From: Fidelibacterota bacterium
Lineage (GTDB): Bacteria > Fidelibacterota > UBA8477 > JABMPR01
Direction: 5' to 3'
Length of the DNA stretch: 54,347 nt
NCBI GenBank assembly: GCA_021734255.1
Contig: JAIPJM010000016.1
Span: 1-54,347, forward strand
Position numbers and translations under genes: made by a program. Below are positions 44,014 through 51,978 of this stretch, one piece after another. The notes beneath the pieces were generated by a model that saw only the letters and a list, made by a program, of their open reading frames with translations, was not told the DNA's origin and made no database searches. The stretch's first letter is position 1. Every line of letters begins with the position of its first letter.

Positions 44014-45066
44014 ATGAATAAGAGTCTGGAAATAAATCTGACCGCCAAGGTCAAGGCAGCTGGCTGAGCGGGTAAGATCGGTCCAGGGGACCTGGACGAT
44101 ATTCTTTGCGGCTTGAGTATCAATTCGCATCCCGACCTACTGGTAGGCTTGGATAATTACGATGATAGCGCTGTGTATCAGCTCAGTGAAGACCTGGCTA
44201 TTGTCCAATCGCTGGATTTTTTTACACCTATAGTTGATGATCCCTATACCTTTGGCCAGATAACCGCCGCGAACGCACTCAGTGATATCTACGCCATGGG
44301 AGCCACACCAAAAACTGCTCTCAACATTGTTGCATTCCCCATCGAAACAATGGACAAGTCCATCCTGAAGGACATCCTTCAGGGCGGGATCAGCAAAGTT
44401 GAAGAAGCTGGCGCCGTACTGGCAGGTGGACACTCAGTTAAAGATGACGAGTTGAAATATGGCCTTTCAGTAACAGGGATTGTTCATCCACAGAAAATGA
44501 TAAGCAACAAGGGTGCACAACCTGGCGACTTCCTTGTGTTGACAAAGGCACTTGGCACCGGTATCGTGGCAACGGCTTTAAAACGAAAGTTGGCGCCTGC
44601 AGATCAAATTGATGCCATGGTGAAGAGTATGGTGCAATTGAACAAAGGTGCTTCTGAAGCAGCGGTCAAATATCAGGTTCATGCCATGACTGATGTGACG
44701 GGTTATGGACTTGTTGGCCATTTGCTGGAGATGCTGAGGGCCAGCGAAGTTAACGCCCAAATTTTCACAGATAAACTGCCCATTCTTCCAGGAACTATCG
44801 AGTGGATCAAGCAAAAGGTCGTACCTGGCGGATTGAAAACAAACTATAAATTCTTCAGACCTTTTCTGGATATCGCTTCAGGGCTGGATGACACCCTGGT
44901 GTCCGTAGTAGTAGATGCACAAACCTCAGGCGGATTACTGATGAGCGCTACGCCCAAGGATGCAGAATCCATTATTGAGCATCTTCAGGCACAGGGAGAT
45001 GACCAATGCCGTATTGTTGGTGAGATCAGTGACAGATCACCAAACCCAAAAGTTACTCTTATTTAA
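44014..45066 (+). CDS. selD: Selenophosphate synthetase with selenocysteine at residue 18 (TGA recoded)
   Basis: SelD makes selenophosphate from selenide and ATP, the selenium donor for selenocysteine and selenouridine. The open frame that a standard caller finds starts at 44113 (317 residues) and lacks the catalytic N-terminus. Reading from the ATG at 44014 gives MNKSLEINLTAKVKAAG, then TGA at 44065-44067, then AGKIGPGDLDDILCGL, joining the downstream frame. The TGA is exactly where SelD has its catalytic Cys or Sec, three residues before the conserved Lys (Lys21). The full length of 350 residues fits the family, and motifs such as VQSLDFFTPIVDDPY, LAGGHS, TDVTGYGLVGHL and AQTSGGLL are intact. 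A SECIS-like hairpin follows the TGA. AAGGA upstream is rather distant (13 bases). Confidence 0.93.
44065..44100 (+). promoter_or_regulatory. Bacterial SECIS-like element in selD
   Basis: Directly after the TGA codon, ATC (44077-44079), a bulged G and GTCCAGG (44081-44087) pair with CCTGGAC (44091-44097) and GAT (44098-44100), leaving the loop GGA (44088-44090). The loop starts 21 bases after the TGA and begins with G. These values meet the published rules for bacterial SECIS elements (loop 16-37 bases from UGA with G in the first two loop bases). It should recruit SelB with Sec-tRNA. Confidence 0.8.
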
Positions 45067-45090
45067 ATAATTTACAAATAGCTATATAAC

Positions 45091-45126
45091 AAGAAGGCTG
45101 TCCAGCAAGGGACAGCCTTCTTTTAT
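45091..45126. terminator. Bidirectional terminator between selD and the convergent mosaic protein gene
   Basis: A perfect 13-bp stem (arms 45091-45103 and 45110-45122) with a 6-base loop is followed by TTTATT on the plus strand. It also has A-rich sequence on its left side, so it may work for both convergent genes. Confidence 0.85.
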
Positions 45127-45153
45127 TCCTATACTCCTACTATTGAAAGCGGG

Positions 45154-48100
45154 CTATTTCAGGAAGAGTACCTTTTGTGTCTGCGTGAAACCAGGAGTCG
45201 TCATCCGGTAGAGATAAACTCCACTGGCAACTGGGGCTCCTGATTTATCCAGACCATTCCACTGCTTCTGATAATAGCCAGCAGCTTGTTCATTATCTAC
45301 AAGATCAACGACGTGCTGACCAACCATGTTGTACACAGAGATCACAACATGCGCATTTTCTGGAAGCTCATAGTTGATATTTGTTACTGGATTGAAGGGG
45401 TTTGGATAGGCGTTATGCAAGGCATAGTTCTCTGGAAGTGCTGAGACCTCGTTACTTGTGAGAGTAACATTGTCCTTGAATTTCAGATTGTCAATCCAAA
45501 CATCATTATGACCTAAGGTATTGGAACCATCGATAAAAATATACCCTTCAGCACTGGCTGCTATACCCTCCAAATACACTGTGGTATAGTCCGTAAATGC
45601 ATTGATGTTGACCTCAACGGGCTCAGCATCCAGACCTTCAATACCAAATGTAATTGGATATGTTTCAGCATCATCCCAGGCAAGCGTTTTGATTGTCGCT
45701 TGCAGACTATAATATGTGCCTGGTGTTGCAGCAACCGGTCGCGCGGCATAGAGTGCGTATCCACCGTCACTGAAGTAGAGTGCTCCTGACCCATCAACGC
45801 CACCCACTGGATCATGTGAAGGTATCGTCCAACCTGTAGAGACAAACTCATTCCACATTGAGACTTCAAGTGGACTCTCAAACCGCAGGTCCAAATTTGG
45901 AGCATTATCATGGAAGACGAGGTTGTCGATCCAGACATCGTTATGCCCCAGCGTATTCGAACCTTCGATTTTGATAAATCCTTCAGCATTGTCAGCAACA
46001 CCGGTCAATACGATGGTCGTAAAGTCCGTTGTACCATTGATGTTCACCGTATTCAATGTATCAGGAGAACTCAGACCTTCGATACCGATCGTGATCGGGT
46101 AGGTTTCTGCATCATCCCATCCAGCTGTTTTTACATCAACAGTAATGACATAGCGACCACCGACTGTAGCTTGAATGGGTCGCTTGGCAAAGAAGCCATA
46201 ACCACCATCGCTAAACCACAATCCACCGGACCCATCAACGCCACCTGTGTCAACAAATGAAGGTATGCTCCAGCCAGTGGAGACAAATCCTGCCCAGGGC
46301 GGAACATCATATGCATCTTCGAATGTCCAGCCAATAATATTTCCAGGTGGGAAATAGGGTCGAACATCTTCCATACCTCTTGGGTTGACGCGGTAGGCGC
46401 CGTCAGTGAAATCGACAACGCCAGTGACATTAACAACATCACCAACATTGAGGGTTATGGAACCGAAATGATAGTCAACATTATCACCGACCAGGAATCT
46501 GATGCCATCAGGGTTTCTCAACTCATAGACATAGTTCGCCGCATCGTAGGACATCACCTTTCCACGGAAAACTGTTACCAATTGACCTTCCCACTGTTCA
46601 GCTGGATTCGTGTCAGCAGCAATGGATTTTTCGAGATCCTCAGCGCGTACTCGAGCAGGATGTGTCGGTAGTGCCTTGCCCTTTACTCCCAGTACCACTG
46701 GATCTACAAGCTCTGTGAGATTATTGTACGTAGTAAGAGATGCACTTATCATGATCTCATCGCCGACCGCAACTGAATCAGGAAAATCATAATCGAAGAT
46801 CAGAATTCCCTGATACGCTTTATTTCCATCGTTGATCCAGACGTTGTTGTAAGCATCATTTGCAGTTACAAGTCCTCTGAATGTAGCCGGCATATCCTCA
46901 GCTATTTTAGAAGCTGAAGCAGTATTCGTTAAAGCAATGGGTGTTATGCCTGCATATAGCTCTAGTGTATCCGGGATCGATGCATCGATAAGTGTATCCA
47001 GAATGACATCACCCGGAATAGGTTCTGTTGCTACCAAATGCACGAGCTGTGCATCCACAAGATCTACATCAGCTGAAGCAAATGTTACGCCTGCGGTACC
47101 CAGCAGTGAGTAATCAGCAACATTGGCAGCCATCATTTCAGTTGAATAAAAAACCTCTATCTCGGTTTCACTGTAAGGTACTGCCTTCACGATCTGAGCC
47201 GGCAATACATTTGTGATTCCAGGCGTTCTGATCTCTGAGATCATCCAATCATCGTTGGTGTAATCAAAACCACCTCGTCCATCTGATATCCTGGATGAAG
47301 ACCCGGCACCGTCACTGAGGATGAGAATACCAGACTTACTGAGTTCTGTTTCCAGACCTGGATCAGCCACATCATCACTCTCACCGTAAACAATAGCACT
47401 CTCAAGGAACGCTCCGGCAACTGCATTATATTCGGTACTGAAGACGGCAGCTCCTGGAAAATCTGCTGCTGAAGCACCCTTCACCAGGGCAACACCGTCT
47501 GTACCATTCTGGAAGCTTGTCCAGCTAGCATTTTGATCAGGAGTGTAACCACCGAGATCAGTCACGCCAGATTCTGCAATTACATAGAAACCGTAAGCAG
47601 GAATTGTACCTGTCAATTCAGTGGCTTGATAAGCTTGGTCATCATAGCCATTTACACAGACCAGCACATAGTTCTCTGCAGCAAGGTCGATGGGAGTATC
47701 TGTGGAATTGTAGAGCTCTATATACTCTGAGGAGGATGATTTCGTATCAAACTCATTGATAAAGACTGAGCTTACCGGTACTGCCGTATCGATGGTGATG
47801 GTGGCATTTCCTGGAGAGGTAAACTCGTTGGCACCTGCAGGGGACCACACATGCCAGTATTCTGTATTGTTATCAATTGTGTACAGATTTCCCGCTGCAT
47901 CAAATGCAACATCCTTTGAGCGCCCCTGACCTGTTGCTATCGTATCAAGAATGGCACCAGTTGTTGCATCGTGGATGAGAACATTGCCGGAGTATTCATT
48001 ACCCCAGGCTAGAATATTTCGCTCTTCATCCAGTCCGATTCCCTGAGCACCATAGGCAACGTCCATACCAAGCGTCCAGAGCGTATCATCAATTGTGAGC

Positions 48101-49113
48101 GTGGTTCCAGCATAAGGATTATACTTTAATATTGGAATCGCCTGATTGTAGTCGCCTCGTAACTGGCAAAAATAAATATTGCCCTGAGAATCGACTTCTA
48201 CGTCAGTTTGATAATAGCTACCATTGGGTCGTTCAATGACCAGCGTACCTGTGTCACCAGTCGGCATGGTATCATTTAGCCCGATCTCGTATCGGCGAAT
48301 ACCTTCACCTGCGGCATAATGGGCATTGGCAATGTAGATGATGCGATCTTCACCTGAACCTGTTACCCAGTTGGCACTGATGTACTGTCCATCAATTCTA
48401 TTGGTTGCATCCAGTGCTTTTACGGCAGAAGCTGTGCTAATATCTCCATCGAAAACAAAGAGTTCATCAGAACCGTATTCAGTTACGTAAACACGATCAT
48501 CTTCACCGATCGACATTTTCCCGGGTGTATTGGAAGAACCACTCCAGTCGTGACCACCAGCAGAGAATCCAAGCAGGTCCTGGCTAGCGTCAAACATGTA
48601 AACACCGTCATCATTATAAAACGCACCTGCATTGCCACTTGTACCGGCGTAACCATTTGCAATGTACACTTTACCAAAATGTGGACTGGCTGGATCACGG
48701 TTGATGACCAGACCCTTAGGTGAATACATGACAGTTGACATATCATCACTGATCTTGGTCCAATCACTGTAACCATCATCCTTTGCAACAACTTCAAAGG
48801 TATAATCACCATCGGAAAGCATATTCCCCGATCCGTCCTTGCCATCCCACACAACCGTCACAACACCTTTTGTGGCTGTTGCCAGGGTTATTGTACGGAC
48901 CAAGTCCATATCTCCGTTAAAAAACTTTACGTCTACCCCCAAATCGGCGTCCTCATTGAGCAGAAATGAAATTTCCACATCGTCACTCAACTCGCTCGTT
49001 GTGATCAAATTGGCACTTGCTGCGACCTTTGTTGCGTATACGTTTGCATAGGTCGTACCTACAAGACCAATGAGAAAAACTAGTGCGATAAATAAAATTC
49101 GACTCCGTTTCAC
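45154..49113 (-). CDS. Secreted mosaic protein: FlgD-like Ig, beta-propeller, lamin-tail, OB-like and two CBM modules, type IX sorting domain
   Basis: This 1319-residue protein has a signal peptide (ILFIALVFLIGLVGTTYA). A FlgD-type Ig domain (about 30-115, VVWDGKDGSGNMLSDGDYTF) and an NHL/SMP-30-like propeller (about 130-435) come first. A lamin-tail domain (about 450-600, SSVFINEFDTKSSSSEYIEL), an OB-like region (about 740-920, QLVTVFRGKVMSYDA), two jelly-roll modules of about 144 residues (about 925-1225) and a sorting domain (from about 1235, HNAYPNPFNPVTNINYELP) follow. Nucleases with lamin-tail domains exist, but no nuclease motif is visible. The role may be binding of a polymer at the surface. 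The start is GTG with AGGAGG 6 bases upstream. It converges on selD, with a shared terminator. Confidence 0.82.
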   Translation of the reverse strand: MKRSRILFIALVFLIGLVGTTYANVYATKVAASANLITTSELSDDVEISFLLNEDADLGVDVKFFNGDMDLVRTITLATATKGVVTVVWDGKDGSGNMLSDGDYTFEVVAKDDGYSDWTKISDDMSTVMYSPKGLVINRDPASPHFGKVYIANGYAGTSGNAGAFYNDDGVYMFDASQDLLGFSAGGHDWSGSSNTPGKMSIGEDDRVYVTEYGSDELFVFDGDISTASAVKALDATNRIDGQYISANWVTGSGEDRIIYIANAHYAAGEGIRRYEIGLNDTMPTGDTGTLVIERPNGSYYQTDVEVDSQGNIYFCQLRGDYNQAIPILKYNPYAGTTLTIDDTLWTLGMDVAYGAQGIGLDEERNILAWGNEYSGNVLIHDATTGAILDTIATGQGRSKDVAFDAAGNLYTIDNNTEYWHVWSPAGANEFTSPGNATITIDTAVPVSSVFINEFDTKSSSSEYIELYNSTDTPIDLAAENYVLVCVNGYDDQAYQATELTGTIPAYGFYVIAESGVTDLGGYTPDQNASWTSFQNGTDGVALVKGASAADFPGAAVFSTEYNAVAGAFLESAIVYGESDDVADPGLETELSKSGILILSDGAGSSSRISDGRGGFDYTNDDWMISEIRTPGITNVLPAQIVKAVPYSETEIEVFYSTEMMAANVADYSLLGTAGVTFASADVDLVDAQLVHLVATEPIPGDVILDTLIDASIPDTLELYAGITPIALTNTASASKIAEDMPATFRGLVTANDAYNNVWINDGNKAYQGILIFDYDFPDSVAVGDEIMISASLTTYNNLTELVDPVVLGVKGKALPTHPARVRAEDLEKSIAADTNPAEQWEGQLVTVFRGKVMSYDAANYVYELRNPDGIRFLVGDNVDYHFGSITLNVGDVVNVTGVVDFTDGAYRVNPRGMEDVRPYFPPGNIIGWTFEDAYDVPPWAGFVSTGWSIPSFVDTGGVDGSGGLWFSDGGYGFFAKRPIQATVGGRYVITVDVKTAGWDDAETYPITIGIEGLSSPDTLNTVNINGTTDFTTIVLTGVADNAEGFIKIEGSNTLGHNDVWIDNLVFHDNAPNLDLRFESPLEVSMWNEFVSTGWTIPSHDPVGGVDGSGALYFSDGGYALYAARPVAATPGTYYSLQATIKTLAWDDAETYPITFGIEGLDAEPVEVNINAFTDYTTVYLEGIAASAEGYIFIDGSNTLGHNDVWIDNLKFKDNVTLTSNEVSALPENYALHNAYPNPFNPVTNINYELPENAHVVISVYNMVGQHVVDLVDNEQAAGYYQKQWNGLDKSGAPVASGVYLYRMTTPGFTQTQKVLFLK
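45470..46340 (-). repeat. Tandem duplication of a ~430-bp jelly-roll module within the mosaic protein gene
   Basis: Two adjacent modules (about 46340-45905 and 45896-45470, minus strand) share long matching stretches such as VDGSG-L-FSDGGY, W-DDAETYPIT-GIEGL and GSNTLGHNDVWIDNL. DNA identity is also visible at the shared end. The spacing is about 432 bases. This looks like an internal duplication of a carbohydrate-binding-like module that has since diverged. Confidence 0.8.
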
Positions 49114-49736
49114 ATTGTCCTCCTTTTTTGGTATTGAAACCTCCCCCTGGAGATTCCTGGATATACTCTTACCCCGAAGCTTCGCTAATTATCCTACTTA
49201 ATCGTCGCTCCTGCGGTAAAATATTCAGTCTTTTCAATCACATACATGCGGGAAGCATACTTACTACTCATAGGCAGTAAAGTCATTTGGCGTTTACCAA
49301 AGTGGTGTGGATAGGTCTAATTCAGTCCCCCATGCAGTATAATTATTCTCAATAGATATGTGGGGTTAGTTTAAAACATTTACGAACCACCAACAATTTG
49401 TTTTACGCAAAAGACAGACCAGAGCTAAAATTCAAATAGTTACTATGTCTATTAAGTCCGCCAGTAGTTGTCCTATAAAGTATTACAAGAGTTGATCTGC
49501 ATAACCCTATGTCAGCCACATGACTATTTGCCCCAAAAAATTATTCAACTTTTTGGTGACAAATATTGTAATATCTGGAATACAAAAATAGCGCTGTGGG
49601 ACGTGGTAAAAAATATTTATCGCCAGGAGACTCTATTAGGAAAAATGAATCATTTATTTTGGAACCGAATATACAAACAGGTAATCGAGCAGCATCCAAG
49701 CTATCAGGCACCGATCCCGCTTAACTTTAAACAAAA
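49114..49736. other. Long intergenic region upstream of the mosaic protein gene
   Basis: About 620 bases with no well-supported gene. I see AGGAGG for the GTG start at 49113, a 10-bp palindrome CGAAGCTTCG at 49175-49184, and no convincing sigma-70 promoter. Bases after 49468 overlap a weak ORF described separately. Confidence 0.5.
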
Positions 49737-49740
49737 TTAG
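49468..49740 (+). CDS. Weak hypothetical ORF, 90 residues
   Basis: The frame opens with TTG at 49468 just after an in-frame TAG, with no clear ribosome-binding site. The 90-residue translation is rich in Trp, Ile, Gln and Tyr (for example KIIQLFGDKYCNIWNTKIAL and MNHLFWNRIYKQVIEQH) and is not a shadow of a real gene, apart from its last three bases overlapping the convergent haem-barrel gene. I do not recognise a family. It could be a small gene, a remnant of one, or chance. Confidence 0.2.
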   Translation: MSYKVLQELICITLCQPHDYLPQKIIQLFGDKYCNIWNTKIALWDVVKNIYRQETLLGKMNHLFWNRIYKQVIEQHPSYQAPIPLNFKQN

Positions 49741-50804
49741 AGAAACAGATGGAGTTGAGCCAGGAGTTTTCCCTGTGAACGATCCAGTTGGTCAGGTAAT
49801 TCCACTCGTTCCTCGCGATATGACAATTTGATCTCGATGCCCGGAATAGGAAAGATCTCGACACCCCCACTCAATCTGGTGATGGCACCTGCACCAAACT
49901 TCCGATCAGGATCGAAGAATTCACAACGGAGGAGAATATCGACACCCCTGCGGATCCGATAACTGAATTGATTTAGACTGGCAACACTGATCATATCGGT
50001 TTCTGGCCAGTTATGCATCTCAGTATATTCACCCAGATAGACAAAACGATCATAACTCAATCCATAGGAGGCTGTCAGGGACCGTATCTCTCCTTCAAGT
50101 AGGAACGCTGTGCCTGCTCGTGCTACTGATGATCCCAAATAGAGAGAATGATCCATCTTCACCATCCCGAAGAATTGGGTCGAATCGGAGGTTGGATCAA
50201 TAAAAGGGGTCCCGCCAGCGAATGAAAATTCCATCCCGAAGGGAGAAAGATATCCCATTTCTATCAGTAGTGGCATCTCCAGATAAGGTGTATAGGGCAT
50301 CCCCTCATATGAAAGACCCAGGTAACTCAGATTCCCTCCCCTGGTAAAGCTTGTATGGTCATCCAGTCGCCACCCTGCGGCAGGTAGTTGTTTCCCCAGA
50401 AAAATCCATGAATTAAGGGGAAAGATATCATATCGGACACCACCTGATAGCCGGAATTCCTCCAAGATCCGTGATACCTGGACCTGGGCTATCACATTGC
50501 CAAACTCAGCGCCCGAATATACTGCGAATTGCATGGGAAAATGCCTGAGGGTATCATCCGATATTGCCTGATACCGCATGTCTGCACCAAAATACAAGGG
50601 AGATTCACTTTCCCCTAGGCTCCAGGGTAATCTGATGTCCTTTACAACCAGACTCTCTTGTACATAATCCTGTCCATACGTGTTTCTGAGACCACCACCC
50701 CCCTGATAACTGTGACAGCTGCTGCAGGTCACATCTTCCATCATGGCAAATCTTGGTACTGCCAGGGCACTGCTCAGCAAAAGTAGTATCGGTAGTATTC
50801 GCAT
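49737..50804 (-). CDS. Outer-membrane barrel protein with one N-terminal c-type haem site
   Basis: The 355-residue protein has a signal peptide (MRILPILLLLSSALA) and a CSSCH motif (Cys27, Cys30, His31) near the mature N-terminus. The remaining 320 residues alternate like an outer-membrane beta barrel, with strands such as LYFGADMRYQ, FGNVIAQVQVSRIL and IEIKLSYREERVEL and a last residue pair of Phe-Leu. It could carry a single covalent haem on the periplasmic face of a barrel, so a role in electron transfer through the outer membrane is possible. I do not know a named family. The ATG at 50804 has GAGG upstream; it starts 8 bases after the stop of the partner haem lipoprotein gene, with which it is probably co-transcribed. 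Confidence 0.7.
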   Translation of the reverse strand: MRILPILLLLSSALAVPRFAMMEDVTCSSCHSYQGGGGLRNTYGQDYVQESLVVKDIRLPWSLGESESPLYFGADMRYQAISDDTLRHFPMQFAVYSGAEFGNVIAQVQVSRILEEFRLSGGVRYDIFPLNSWIFLGKQLPAAGWRLDDHTSFTRGGNLSYLGLSYEGMPYTPYLEMPLLIEMGYLSPFGMEFSFAGGTPFIDPTSDSTQFFGMVKMDHSLYLGSSVARAGTAFLLEGEIRSLTASYGLSYDRFVYLGEYTEMHNWPETDMISVASLNQFSYRIRRGVDILLRCEFFDPDRKFGAGAITRLSGGVEIFPIPGIEIKLSYREERVELPDQLDRSQGKLLAQLHLFL

Positions 50805-50812
50805 CGAATTCC

Positions 50813-51805
50813 TCAATTGTCTAATGCCCCCTGGTCTATCCAGGTCTCAATCAGTTGAATCGTTGCATCCGGAAGTGCTGGGTTATTGAGTGGCATTCTA
50901 CTCCCACCAATCCCTTTCAGCCTTTGAATGATCCTACTGTTTGCAGCATCCCCCGGAATGACCACAGCACCACTGTTCGATCCGCTCATTAATTGTGCGT
51001 AAGACCCAAGACTCAAGCCTCCATTACCACCGTGGCAACCGATACAGTTGTCGTTAAAGATGGGCTGTATCGAGCTGGCATACCCCACGGGGGCTTCTGC
51101 CTCACCGCTTACAGCTATCTGATGGGGAGAGGTTGACACATTGGAGTAGACCATGATCTGTGTGCTGTGATCACCTGCTGTCATCGGTTCGAAAGTGACG
51201 GACACAGACACGAAATTACCGGGAGCTATCGAAATGGGCGTCATCTGATCATGAGAATAGCTTGCATCAGCGATCACCATGGAGTCCACAACTAAGGTAT
51301 CAGTTCCACTACTCACGATACTGAATTGTTTGCTACTTGCGCTACCACTCAGGATCGATCCAAATGCCAGCGAGCTTGCTGACAGTTGAATGGCCGGGAC
51401 ACGCTGTGCTACGCCTGTTCCACTCAGTGGAATCGTCACTTCAGCATTTCCGGGATCGTCACTATTTATTATTAGCGATCCAGAATACGCCGCGGCAGCG
51501 GTTGGCAAAAATTGGATCAGAATGGTTGATGTATCGCCGGCTTCAATACTAAAGTTGTTGCTGGACAGCAGGCTAAAGCTTGAGCTGTCTTGATCCAGAA
51601 TGATCTCTCCCTGCAACAGGCCCTCACCCTGGTTTGTCACAGTGATGACTCCGGTTTGGTCATGACCAACTGTCGTCACTCCAAAATCGAGAGCACTGGG
51701 ACTCCAATCCATCTGGGGCTGAAGAATAATGGGTCCACCCATATCACTACACCCGATGATGAAAAACAAGGTGCTTAATAGTACTATATATCTTTTTTTT
51801 ATCAT
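50813..51805 (-). CDS. Haem c lipoprotein with two HYDIN/ASPM-like Ig domains
   Basis: This 330-residue product starts with a lipoprotein signal (VLLSTLFFIIGC). Two Ig-like domains of the ASPM-SPD-2-Hydin type follow (about 33-135, LDFGVTTVGHDQTGVITVTN; about 140-235, LAFGSILSGSASSKQFSIVS). A C-terminal cytochrome c domain (about 240-330) has CIGCH (Cys254, Cys257, His258) and a candidate axial Met in GGSRMPL. The domain resembles planctomycete-type cytochrome c. It is probably a membrane-anchored electron carrier that works with the haem barrel encoded 8 bases downstream. The ATG at 51803-51805 is chosen over an upstream in-frame codon because it begins the signal peptide. Confidence 0.8.
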   Translation of the reverse strand: MIKKRYIVLLSTLFFIIGCSDMGGPIILQPQMDWSPSALDFGVTTVGHDQTGVITVTNQGEGLLQGEIILDQDSSSFSLLSSNNFSIEAGDTSTILIQFLPTAAAAYSGSLIINSDDPGNAEVTIPLSGTGVAQRVPAIQLSASSLAFGSILSGSASSKQFSIVSSGTDTLVVDSMVIADASYSHDQMTPISIAPGNFVSVSVTFEPMTAGDHSTQIMVYSNVSTSPHQIAVSGEAEAPVGYASSIQPIFNDNCIGCHGGNGGLSLGSYAQLMSGSNSGAVVIPGDAANSRIIQRLKGIGGSRMPLNNPALPDATIQLIETWIDQGALDN

Positions 51806-51978
51806 CAAAACATTATCCCCAGTTGATTTGCCTACAGTATATGATAATATTTGCCTCATTTAATTAAAATACTTTTCATTTCCATATTATATTCTATTCA
51901 TATAATTAGATTTTGTCAGATGGTTCATTGTTGTTGCGTGAATCATCATAAAACAAGATAGTTTTTGCGAGGGATACA

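Noticed and set aside
44014..44112. selD N-terminus read as a pseudogene or nonsense mutation
   Set aside because: The TGA is exactly at the catalytic Cys/Sec site, both sides stay in frame with conserved SelD motifs, and a SECIS-like hairpin follows; a random stop would not show all three.
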